DNA of 20,495 bases from Hypsibius dujardini (taxonomy: Eukaryota > Tardigrada > Eutardigrada > Parachela > Hypsibiidae): positions 1 through 20,495 of the forward strand of contig LRSR01011338.1 in assembly GCA_001579985.1 (NCBI GenBank), written 5' to 3'. Position 1 is the first letter of the stretch; each line of letters opens with the position of its first letter. Shown here one piece after another: positions 10,247-19,200 of this stretch. The position numbers were made by a program, and so were the translations under genes. The notes beneath the pieces were generated by a model, which saw nothing but the letters and a program-made list of their open reading frames with translations, was not told the origin of the DNA and did not search any database.

Positions 10247-10510
10247 TCAGGTTCTTCCGTCCTTATAGGAACGGAGGCCTAAAACTATTGAGAGATTCCA
10301 ATATGTTAGACAAAAAATCAAAAAACAGGGAGACAGAGAGACAGAGAGACAGAGAGACAGAGAAACCGACAGAGAGACAGATAGAGAAACAGACAGAAAG
10401 AGAAACACACAGATGACCATAGTTCTATAAAAATAATTCGGACTTAGATTGAGCAAAAAAGAAGCAAAAAACTTACAGTTCTTTTCCCGTGTGTACTCGA
10501 TAGTCGCCAT
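10247..10510 (-). CDS. Possible two-exon microprotein (21 aa)
   Basis: An ATG at 10510 (context TTTTTATGGCG) opens exon 10510-10477, encoding MATIEYTREKN plus one base. A consensus donor GTAAGT follows. A T-rich acceptor ending TTTTAG at 10279-10280 opens exon 10278-10247, which restores the frame and encodes CLRSYKDGRT before TGA. The 198-bp intron holds the GAGACAGA repeat. A minus-strand AATAAA lies about 130 bp downstream (10113-10118). The translation is only 21 aa and resembles nothing I know; it could equally be the 5' exon of an alternative transcript, a leader, or chance. Confidence 0.25.
   Translation of the reverse strand: MATIEYTREKNCKFFASFLLNLSPNYFYRTMVICVFLFLSVSLSVSLSVSLSLCLSVSLSPCFLIFCLTYWNLSIVLGLRSYKDGRT
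10325..10412. repeat. (GAGACAGA)n simple repeat
   Basis: Alternating GAGA/CAGA units (AGAGACAGAGAGACAG pattern) with interruptions, about 90 bp. It has the same CAGA-on-plus polarity as the other tracts but a distinct 8-bp pattern. Confidence 0.88.
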
Positions 10511-10631
10511 AAAAATTCCGAAACGACTTTGCCCCCATCGTCGTTAGATGTGCAGAGCTGATCCTTTATGTCGATATAACGATTGCAAGAATATCAAGGA
10601 GAAAATCAAGACATTAGAGATATTTAGGCAA

Positions 10632-10955
10632 ACCGACATAAACGTAACGTAAACTTAGGCGTAAGACCCGCTAAGTTTACGCTTACGACTGGATGTTTAA
10701 GCAATCGACGTAAGGATCTGGGCGTAAGGCGCAAGAAGAAAAAATTCCAAGGAAAATATTCTACTTTGTACTGAAATTCTACTAAAATTTTCTCACTCCT
10801 TTCTTACAGCGAAACTTAAGGCTCATTACCCCTTACGTCAAGCAGAAGCGTAAGAAATTAACCTTAAAAGAGGCCACACCCCTTGCCGCATTCCTATTGG
10901 TCCGTGTCCTTAAGTTTACGCTTACGTTACGCTTACGCCGACTGCTTAAACGTCC
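10632..10955. repeat. Inverted-repeat region with CGTAAG/CTTACG motif cluster
   Basis: Words such as GCGTAAG, TTTACGCTTACG and CTTACGTTACGCTTACG recur at least eight times in about 300 bp and in both orientations. A longer inverted pair, GTTTAAGCAATCGACGTAAG (about 10695-10714) against the reverse complement of 10933-10952, brackets the central part. It could be a small MITE or a regulatory region between two divergent short genes. Confidence 0.6.
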
Positions 10956-10978
10956 CTATCGGTACTGCGCGCCTTTTA

Positions 10979-11092
10979 ATGCCTCTTCCTGAACGAGTGC
11001 AAAGAAATGAAAAGAGAGTGAGAGACAAAATTGAGCGCGGATTACAAAATGCTCGTGCTTTGTCTGCTTTGGCTGCTCTTCATATCACGTAA
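10979..11092 (+). CDS. Possible small protein (37 aa)
   Basis: The ATG at 10979 opens a 37-codon frame to TAA at 11090-11092. The product starts MPLPERVQRNEKRVRD and continues as a charged helix (Arg/Lys/Glu-rich, then IERGLQNARALSALAAL), which looks amphipathic. AATAAA (11092-11097) overlaps the stop codon. No family recognised. It may be the last exon of a larger gene, because the frame is open upstream to 10868, or it may be chance. Confidence 0.25.
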   Translation: MPLPERVQRNEKRVRDKIERGLQNARALSALAALHIT

Positions 11093-11097
11093 ATAAA

Positions 11098-11461
11098 AGA
11101 TGTGATTGCAACATAATGCTGCGAACCTCGTGCAAACTCTGTTTATAAAAAACGCGATGCACTGCACACATTGCTCGTTTAGAATTTACGCAATTATCCA
11201 TATGCAACGCAGATTTGCACGTGCTCAAATGTAACGCACACTTAAATATGCTCAAATGAATGTACATTCTAGTACATTCAACACAGCCACATGTACGAAT
11301 ACTTACGTAGCAAAAAAGCACGTGGGGGGAAGTAATTATGCGTGCACTGCAACGTACCTTTATTATTTCAAAGTTTTCGATATTGTCTAATTTTGCTCTT
11401 CTGACTTTAAAAAAATAAATTTATCCTCTCCTTGGTTTTAGAAACAAATAAAGTACCCAGA
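11098..11461. other. Non-coding spacer left of the Polinton-like insertion
   Basis: No gene is visible. Around 11210-11275 a phrase like GCTCAAATG-TAACGCACAC is loosely repeated (GTGCTCAAATGTA, ATGCTCAAATGAATGTA). Position 11456-11461 (CCCAGA) is the proposed left copy of a degenerate 6-bp target-site duplication. Confidence 0.45.
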
Positions 11462-11693
11462 AGTAGTAAGAAAAAGTGAGTTCTGCCACATCTTTCAAAT
11501 TTCGTAAAAAATCATAAAACCTATGTAAAAACCCCTGTGTACGGCATCTTAATAATATGGCTAATAAATATGCAGGTAAATATTTGTCTTTTCAGCAAGG
11601 AAATGGGGTTGCCCCAATAATAAAAAAAAACTTTAGGAAATATTAAACGAATTGAAAAAAAATTATTGTAAGAGAGCAATCAAAATAAATTAG

Positions 11694-12082
11694 TTTTATC
11701 CGCTCAGTAATAAAGACTTTGATTATTATTATTGTGAAAATGTTTTTTATAAAGAATGTCACGCAAATGACAAAATGGATCCGAAAATGTTGAGAAGAAT
11801 GGGAGATTTTATGATTTTTAATATTGATCCTTTTGGTTTGAGTGGATCCCAATGGTTTTGTTTGAAGAAAGCTAAAACTAATTATTTGACTCTTGGAATC
11901 TACCTCAAATATTATTAGGGGATCATTTTGTTAAAATTGATGAAAAATTTAGAAAAATTATAAGAATGCCACTTCCAATACAGAATGAGGATTCAATCGA
12001 TGTAACATGTGGATGGCATTGTATATGTTTTATCAATTCAGAAATGGATTTATTAAATATTCCAATTACTTTTGAAAAATAA
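11694..12082 (+). pseudogene. Adenain-like cysteine protease remnant (Polinton/adintovirus type), frameshifted
   Basis: Related proteases (family C5) process capsid proteins in Polintons/Mavericks, adintoviruses and adenoviruses. The first part (frame of 11694-11920) has FMIFNIDPF followed by GSQWFCLKK, matching the catalytic-His block, but His is replaced by Gln in the expected G-x-H-W. Similarity then moves to another frame near 11876-11890, where LFDSWN matches the acidic-residue block and CGWHCICF the catalytic-Cys block, ending at TAA 12080-12082. So two lesions are seen: a one-base frame change and loss of the catalytic histidine. The DNA is AT-rich and intronless, unlike neighbouring host genes. 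Assignment rests on these motifs and their order; there is no polymerase, integrase or capsid gene in the window. Confidence 0.62.
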
Positions 12083-12125
12083 ACCAGGACACCACCCTGA
12101 AATTGAAAAACATGACTTAAAAATC

Positions 12126-12371
12126 ATGAACTCTTTTCTTACTAAAAATATACCTGTTCAAAGACAAGAACTATTTGAAATGACACATAATATTAGTCCT
12201 ACTGAAAAAAAAATTGAGAAAGAAGTTGATAAAAATATTTTTGATTTACCAATTGATGATTTAAATAAGTTAGTTCAAGAAAATTTTAAAAAGAAAGCAA
12301 AAAGGAGGGGAAATATTGTACCGGTTCGTCTTCAAAACAAATGTCCAAAACGAGAAAAAAGACCGGGTTAA
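12126..12371 (+). CDS. Unknown ORF downstream of the protease remnant
   Basis: The open frame begins next to the protease stop; its first ATG is at 12126 (81 aa to TAA at 12369-12371), and the same frame is open upstream to about 12072. The product is Lys-rich, with a probable helical centre (ISPTEKKIEKEVDKNIFDLP) and a basic end (KKKAKRRG, KREKRPG). AT-rich codon use matches the protease remnant, which suggests that it belongs to the same element. Function unknown; probably relic coding sequence. Confidence 0.4.
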   Translation: MNSFLTKNIPVQRQELFEMTHNISPTEKKIEKEVDKNIFDLPIDDLNKLVQENFKKKAKRRGNIVPVRLQNKCPKREKRPG

Positions 12372-12499
12372 TACTTTGGTATGGTTTGAGCAAATCTTAC
12401 GATTTATGCGTGTGTTACTTTTGAAAATATAGTATTAGTTCAAATTTTAAAGAAGATTTATTTATTTACGAGTAATACTTTTTTGGCGTAAATTGGAGT

Positions 12500-12765
12500 A
12501 ACAAACGTGGTTTCGACTTGATATGTGGAATCTGGTTCAAACTTGGGTCAGATTGTGGTTCCTATTCGAACCACAAAATTTTGGCTCAAAGTTGGGCTAG
12601 GAAAGTGGTTGTAACTTGGATCACGAGAAGTGATTCAAATTTGGGTCAAAAAAGTTATTCCAATTCGGGCCACAAAATTTTGATTCAAAGTTGGGCCAGT
12701 AAAGTGGGTTTAACTTGGGTCAGAAAAGTGATTCAAAGTTGGTTCTTAAAGAGGTTCTAGCTTGG
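12500..12765. repeat. Minisatellite with ~24-bp units and ~99-bp higher-order period
   Basis: Degenerate units of the type AGTGATTCAAATTTGGGTCA repeat about ten times. Blocks beginning CCACAAAATTTTG at 12571 and 12670 are 99 bp apart and match along most of their length, so four subunits (about 24+24+24+27 bp) form a higher-order unit. The plus ORF at 12518-12760 is a translation of this repeat. Confidence 0.82.
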
Positions 12766-12771
12766 TTTATA

Positions 12772-13720
12772 ATTGATAGACAAGGCGAGCGAGAGAAGGA
12801 TAATGGTTCTGTTGATAGGGCTGTCCACCCGTCTCGTTGTGCGTGGGTTTGGTTATGTGTCCATCAGGGGTTGACTTAATTAGTTCAGCTCAGAAATAAC
12901 TCTATTCCTCCGTTTGACTCATCCCAAAACTGTCGTACCCTAGAACGGTTTGGTACTTCTGGTCCTGTGAAAACCGTTAACAAGTTCAATACCCTTAACA
13001 GGCTAAATAACCTAAGTTGGTTCGATACCCTTTGAATGTATCCGGTACCCAATTGTTTACATTCGTTTAAAATCAATTGCGTTTTCCTTTCATCGTTTCG
13101 AAATTGATAATAATAATAATTTTGGAAGTTACATTTGGTTCATTCTTGTAGGAAAAGCTTCATCAGGTTACCGCTGTCACACTCTGCACACAGTAAAATC
13201 TTATACAGGGATCATTTGTAGAGATTGAAAGAATTCTAAGTCCATAAACCAGTAAAGTATGCCTCGGACTGTGAGCAATCTGCGCCTAACATATAAGTCA
13301 ACGACAGACTTCTCCTACTAGGGAAGGTATATTGTGTAGGCAATTGGATTTTTCAATGATGTTTGATTTTCGCACTGGAGTGGAACGTGTGCACGGCTGT
13401 GTTCACCGCACATAGCACAAGCACCGCGTAGCCAAATAAACCTTCCACAGTTCGTACGCTGCCCCTGCCTAACGCAAAAATACAGTACAGTGTGTGCATT
13501 TGATAACAATCGTAGACTTTGAACCGTTCGAGAAAAATCTTTCCACTCGTGCATAAACAATTTCTAGTGTGTCATGTCACTACAAGGTCAGAGAAGGTAT
13601 ACCATTGACGACTACAACCTCTTGGAATTTTTGCATCTTCCTTTTCAGTCATCACCATCACATTATCGTGTCATCAATCCAAATTTGAGTTTTTTTTGTA
13701 CGGGATAGTTCAACAAAAAA
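12772..13720. other. Region without a supported gene
   Basis: No convincing exon. 12925-13050 shows loose repetition of phrases like GGTACTTCTGG, TTCAATACCCTTAACA and TTCGATACCCTTTGAA. A minus ORF at 13318-13560 has several Cys/His (CAMCGEHSRAH) but no splice or family support. It lies within the proposed insertion. Confidence 0.45.
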
Positions 13721-14190
13721 ATGGCGTCAACGGGTTCAAGAGGTAACACCCTAGAAAGAGACACCCCAACAAGAGAACAGGTAAATAAATGATAAAAAAT
13801 GTGCTCAGTTGAATTATTTTGTTTGTAAATAGAGGGAATAATTTTAATTTGTTTTTTTCAGCCTCCGGACACCGAACTGATCGGGCTAATTCAACAGACT
13901 CTTCGAGCGTCTAAGGACAAAAGACTAAAAATATCTGAAATGGTGGCTTATAATGTGAAGAAGGAGAAGGCTTTGATAAGATAGTCGATAAACTTTCGAA
14001 AGACAACGAAGGGACATGTTTCCGTCGACCAGTCGGGCACCCGAACATGTGAGAAGAGCAGGACATTGAATGACTGCGCAAGGAAAATAGAGATCTACTG
14101 AAGGAGAGTACAGATCTACGCAAGGAGAATACAAATCTGCGCGAAGAGAATGCGGTGAGAAGAATGAGGGAGCTTGCAATTGGGAACTAG
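13721..14190 (+). pseudogene. Broken two-exon gene with coiled-coil tail
   Basis: The ATG at 13721 opens an exon (MASTGSRGNTLERDTPTREQ) with donor GTAAAT at 13781. An 81-bp intron ends TTTTTTTCAG, and exon 2 at 13862 continues in phase (PPDTELIGLIQQTLRASKDK) to TAG at 13982-13984, a 60-aa product. Immediately past that stop, coding character continues in a shifted frame for about 200 bp with two in-frame stops (14048 region and about 14072). It includes a heptad-like charged stretch (LRKENRDLLKES, DLRKENTNLREEN). I read this as a formerly longer protein with a C-terminal coiled coil, inactivated by a frameshift and stops. Family not recognised. The splice sites argue against a processed copy. 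Its GC content is higher than that of the protease remnant. Confidence 0.5.
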
Positions 14191-14281
14191 TCCTGCTGAA
14201 CCGAAATATTTGTGTCGGCCGAGGCTAATTTTTTTAACTCACATTTGCATCTATCTTTATTGAGCAATTTAGTGATCTTAA

Positions 14282-14455
14282 TTGATTTTAAGGGGTTTTC
14301 ATGAGATTAATAAAATGTGGCAGAATTCTTTTTTTCCTACTAGCAAATGAAAAATCAATTCCAATATGTGTATGTATTATAGGGGGTTTTACAGTTTTTT
14401 AAGGTTTTTTTACGAGATTGTAAAAATGTGGCAGAACTCTCTTTTTCCTACTACT
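14282..14455. repeat. Duplicated subterminal repeat at right end of insertion
   Basis: Two direct copies of TTTT-x-ACGAGATT...AATGTGGCAGAA-TCT-TTTTTCCTACTA, at about 14282-14345 and 14395-14455. A related inverted copy lies at 11462-11541. This could be subterminal transposase-binding repeats or two nested element ends. Confidence 0.7.
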
Positions 14456-14727
14456 TCCATAGGACTTCTATAAGAGGTTTATTTTTTGTTCCTATTTTGG
14501 CACTACGGACAAATAAAGTACTCGCAAGACTTTGTTTTGTCCAGTCACAGAATAAATTTGTTTCTAATTTGTTTCCTGGCAGAAAGAACCAAATAAGGTC
14601 CCTGCATTACTAGGGATAGTGCTAAGAATGTGTGCATTCTATTGTTGGTGGGTCCGAAACAGTGAATTACTTTAAGTTTGTTGTCATGTGGACATTGACG
14701 CTGATTTCATTTCTTCAATATACAAAG

Positions 14728-14865
14728 ATGGTTGAAGATGTCGCACTTTGCTCTAACGGAGACGTTGTGGCTGAACAGGAAACTGCCGAGATATGGACAA
14801 TTATTGAGGACGATGATATCGCACGTTTGGGAAGATACGGTCACATTAAGCTCGCCGCCGGTTGA
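14728..14865 (+). CDS. Possible short acidic protein (45 aa)
   Basis: The ATG at 14728 follows AATATACAAAG and opens 45 codons to TGA at 14863-14865 (MVEDVALCSNGDVVAEQETA, then EIWTIIEDDDIARLGRYGHI). Codon use and acidic, hydrophobic-balanced composition look protein-like. The frame is open upstream to 14632, including a hydrophobic stretch. No family recognised; it could be a single exon of an unrecognised gene or an unused ORF. Confidence 0.25.
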   Translation: MVEDVALCSNGDVVAEQETAEIWTIIEDDDIARLGRYGHIKLAAG

Positions 14866-15175
14866 AGTTAAGTTGACTCCGTTTGAGTGACTCAACACTC
14901 CAAACAAACAATAGCTTAATCAAATATTAAAACATCCAGTCTGTCAGTCAGTCTGCGATCTATTTCAAGTTCCACCCCTTTTGGTGGTAGGCCCGACATT
15001 AATATTATAATGACATCCAACCGTTTCGTTCCGTCGGAGCTAAAGGGATTACCATCACATGTTATGCTTTCTAGCTCCCTTTTAATTATGTCATGAGTTT
15101 CGCTTAACTTCGTTTTCCTAATTGGGTGCTTGAGCATTCGCATTCGCATTAACAGTATACTGGAATATTTGACGT

Positions 15176-15888
15176 TTACATGCACTGCAAATGAACTGCA
15201 GCGCATTCAGATGTCTGGTCTCTTAGCGGTTTTTCAATTCCGTTGACTGCGATTCGGTGCACAATTCGCAGACCGACATTCGCCGCGGACTTGTCCGACG
15301 CTGGATTAGCCTTGTGCGCAAACTGCAAGTTGTCCACGATCACAAGATCACTGTCTTCCCACTGATAAAATATGTTTTATTATATATGCAATATATATTA
15401 AAATGAGGGCGCTAGTCTAAATATGAACAGGGAACGGAATGAGCAACGGAACTAGCCAGATGTGTAGCTGTGCAGGGATAGAAAGAGAAAAGGCGCAAAA
15501 TCACCGCAAAAACAAATCCAAAGCTACCTGCCTGAGAGCGGTTTGCGAATTTAATCCACAATAATTCAATGAATTAAATCAAATTACATTAAGCACGAGA
15601 AACGAGTGTGATAAAATCAGCCTCAGAACAGTGGAGGAAAGTGCAATTCCATTTGTCGAAGGCGTCCAAAAACGGGTCCCACTGAGATTGCTTCCTTTGG
15701 TCAGCGATTTGCGGGCAGTCAACCGCGTCAATTCGCTCTCCCTGCGGTAGATGCGCTGCAGGATAACGTGCCGGCAGCAGTGGCGCCCGAAATTCGCAGT
15801 GTTCTCCGCCACGTATCCGCTCCAGTGGCCCCCTCCCTACCGCCTCTGCCGCCAGTTCTAGAATGGGACAGTCGAAGGAACACACCAA
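15176..15888 (-). CDS. TauD/TfdA-like Fe(II)/2-oxoglutarate dioxygenase, C-terminal part
   Basis: Two phase-0 exons join: 15888-15604 (95 codons; acceptor CTATCCTTTAG, donor GTTTCT) and 15361-15176 (61 codons plus TAA; acceptor TTTTATCAG). The end of the product has the TauD C-terminal signature WEDSDLVIVDNLQFAHKANP followed by VGLRIVHRIAVNG. This includes the distal iron-binding His (FAH) and the Arg expected to bind 2-oxoglutarate (LRIVHR). The first exon carries no HxD, the other half of the iron site, so about half the enzyme is missing. No open exon that could supply it was found between 15889 and the GPCR stop at 16205. The 5' exons may lie beyond the GPCR (nested gene), or this is a truncated relic. 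Substrate unknown. Confidence 0.6.
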
Positions 15889-16204
15889 CTAAAGGATAGG
15901 CATGCATGCAGGCAGCCGGATACTACTCGAACAGATGGACAACCGTCATCCGGTTCCTACGGTCATCCGGTCTGGCAAGATACAGAAACCTCAACGGACC
16001 GCAGAGATAAAAATCAAACATGATGGAGGATTAAAGTTAGAAAGTCATGGCTGCAAAGCCAAATGCATTGTCGTATGACAGAGCGGTTGAGACTCATGTA
16101 AATTTGGATGAAAGAAACAGTTTTAAAGACTGAATCGCAGTTACAACGCAAGAAGTTTCATAGCTAGCTCGAGTCAGCAAAAGATGACGTGGTCTGAGGT
16201 TTGC
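15889..16204. other. Spacer between dioxygenase fragment and GPCR
   Basis: All minus frames are closed by stops, so no upstream dioxygenase exon was found here. A short direct repeat GTCATCCGGT occurs twice, 17 bp apart (about 15944 and 15961). No minus-strand AATAAA for the GPCR is evident, which leaves its 3' end undefined. Confidence 0.5.
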
Positions 16205-19200
16205 TCAGTGGTGGTAAGTCTGCCGGGAGAGCCTCGGCGATCGGGTTATCCGGCCGATCCGGAAAACGTCGCAAAACTCGGTCCGTAATTTGTCCAAGGT
16301 GAAGAGATAAATAAAGGGTTCGGGGATCTGCGCCACCGACAGCAGCTGCTCCGACAGATGGAAGGCGTCCCAGGTGCAGCGCGGCGGCAGCCTCTGCACC
16401 GCCGCCGCCAACATCAGCATCGACGACGGCACGGTCACACACGTGATGGCCACCAGCTTCACACTGAACAACATCACACACCACACGTCACATTCATTTT
16501 CATTTTTGCGCAATTCCTTAATTTGCCTGAATTTGTCATTACCTTAACTTAATCACAGAGTTATTTTGAGTTGTAGGTAGATTATTATACTTTTACTTGT
16601 ATTAAATGGTGAGGAATTTGAGAATCCATTATGTTGAGCATACAAACGACACGGTTATCTCCATCCAAACCAACAAACACGAAACAGATTGGGAAAACCC
16701 TGGCAGGACTTGCACATTGGATAAGACATTTATACACTTTGCATTTCAATCGGTTGACAAATTAAGTTTACCTTAACCCCAAAATTAATTTTTGACATGA
16801 GATCTGAATCGTTAAGGTAAAATTTGGCATTATACGAATCGCGAAGGTAAAATGAAATCACATCGATCACATAGTTTCATCGAGCTTGAGATTTTGCCAA
16901 CAAAATCTGCGGCGAAAATTATTATGAATTATTATGAATTATTGATAGTGGTGCATTGGAAGAGATTCGAGACGAGTTATGAAGTAAACATTCGAAAAGT
17001 CGCACAGACAGCTATTATAAAAGAAGGTAGAGTACGATTTGCCACCCATTTATTATTCTCCTTCAGACAATAATATATCAAGTACATTGAGTACTCTTTG
17101 GATCTAAACTTGAATGGGTGGTTCCTATAAAATTATCCTCTGAAAAAATTTCGATTTCAATCTACGTCGACGCATATAGTTATTTCTAGTTAGTGCTCTT
17201 TCTTAAGTCAAAGTGGTTTTTCTGGTAAAATGTAGTCAACCTGATCAGCACGATGGTCAGTCGATTGTTGGACTGCTCCGCGCGGTTCCGACGGACGGTC
17301 TCGGCCACGCTCTCCACTCCCGCCACTGATTGACACACCGCGCTGCTTCTGGTCACGTAACTGACCACCACTTGACTGACGCCCAATCGGTGGGATCGTC
17401 GTCGCCACAGCAGGCCCAGCAGCACCACATACGACCCGTATGCCAACAGTTGTGGTATGGACGTGACCATTGTACCCACGACCAAGCGGTAAACAGGGTA
17501 AATGGTGCTGTCACATCCGAATCGAGCCGCCATGGGGGTATGGAAATTGAGGATGTTCAGCGGGAGGTACCACACGTGGACCCAGACTATGACGATGGCG
17601 GTCGCCATCAGGCTGTACTGAAAAGGTAAACCATCCGGATTCATTTTTGGCTCTGTGAATTATTGCTGTTTAAATATTTCTTAAAAAATATTTTTATATG
17701 ACTCAAAAATGGGTTTTCGATTTTAAATTAAATAAATGTTTGTTTTCTCAAAGCCACGAAACTGCTAATCGACATTTAAAAGCGCAGTTTTGTCTAAGAA
17801 ACACGTAATTTTAGTTTAAATATTAGGAACCCTTATTTAAAATCATACTTAAAATCCACAAAATAAATAATTTTTTTTCTAAAGTCACAAAACCATTAAT
17901 CGATATTTAAAAGAGTAGTTTTGTCTCACACTTTATGTTATTTAAATATTAGGAATTCTTATTTAAAATCTTATTTCGAATCCTAAAACTGTGGCTCTGC
18001 GTTTAATATAAAATAGTTTTCTATTTGAATAAACTTCGCTTGTGAATTTTAGTTTTAATTTTAGTTTTTTATTATTTTATTTAAACTCAAACACGTTCTT
18101 AATGGATGAATATTATTGGAATATTTATCCCAACGGATCGGCAGAATTTCATACCGGTAAGCATGACGCATTACCGTACAGATATCCCGCTCCCGCCTTA
18201 AAATTAATTATAAAGACCTGAGCAAAAGACCCTCTTCACGTCTAGGTCAGTGTGTTATTATGGAGAAATTGCGCAGTTACAAATGTGATTTCCGCTTATT
18301 ACAGGGAGTAAGATTTTGACCTCGCCGTTTTATTTTTATCAAATGTAGCTCCCTCGGTTATACTTTTTCCATAAATAATATTAAGGCGGCATGGCGGTCC
18401 CATAAAACAAAATTAAATCAAACTACACAGTGTCGAATGTAATTATATTTAATTGAAAGTCGGAATGTTTTGGTCCCGATAAAGCAATTGTCATTAATTA
18501 CCGTCAACCTTCCGACAAGAAGCCACATGCACCCTTCTCAGCCATGTAGCTTATTCTGCTCACCTTAAGCTTATTATCAGAACGGTACCACATGGGAGCC
18601 AACAACGCCACCCAACGGTCCAGACAGATGACCACGTCCTGCATCAAGGTCAGCGCCGGTATCACCCACATGGTGTACTGGAAAACGGCGCAGCTGAACG
18701 GTTGGTTCAGCCAGTTGTCGAAGATAGGTCGCACAGTGACCTGCGGATGCAGATGGAACAATCAAAATACGTTATCTAATTTATTTTTTTGTCCAAGATA
18801 AATCAAGGATATATTTTTAAATTGATTAATCTAGTTAGTTTATCTAATTTTGTATTTAGTGGCACGAAGGGTTCCTTGGTACGACGGCTCGATGGCACCA
18901 AGAATCGGTGGTACGAAGGGTTCAGTGGTACGAAAGGTGCGGAAGTGCGGCGGTTTTGGTGGCACGCTGGGTTTAGTGTTGCGAATGGCCAGTGAACGAA
19001 GCATTCAATAAGCCAAAAGTTCGATTTCGTACGTCTGATCGATCGAGCTCACCATGATTGAGATTGAGAGCCGACAAAACGGCAATCAGAGATTTACGGT
19101 ATTCAATTTCCGTATTTACGGTTTATGGTATTCAGAGGGCAAAGAAAAAGGCTGTTGCTTTTAAGGGCATAATTAAATAGAGTTGTTAGATGCTGAATTC

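Larger units (their letters stand above)
11462..14455. mobile_element. Old insertion with terminal inverted repeats and Polinton/adintovirus-like protease remnant
   Basis: About 80 bp at the left (11462-11541, starting AGTAGTAAGAAAAAG) matches the reverse complement of 14376-14455 at an estimated 75-80%; both share GTTCTGCCACAT and GTAAAAA tracts. A second, direct copy of the right-end sequence lies about 110 bp inside it (14282-14345). Flanking hexamers CCCAGA (11456-11461) and TCCATA (14456-14461) agree at 4 of 6 bases. Termini AG...CT and a 6-bp duplication are typical of Polintons. At about 3 kb against the usual 15-20 kb it would be a decayed, internally deleted copy. Inside are a broken protease, an unknown basic ORF, a minisatellite and a broken coiled-coil gene. 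Confidence 0.5.

Noticed and set aside
13318-13560. Cys/His-containing minus ORF as a zinc knuckle
   Set aside because: Cysteine spacing matches no family I know, and there is no transcript-like structure.
14916-15206. 96-aa minus ORF
   Set aside because: Overlaps the last dioxygenase exon and its 3' UTR in a different frame.
17208-17629. Plus and minus ORFs overlapping GPCR exon 3 in other frames
   Set aside because: The GPCR frame carries TM4 and TM5 landmarks and correct splice phases; the others are shadows.
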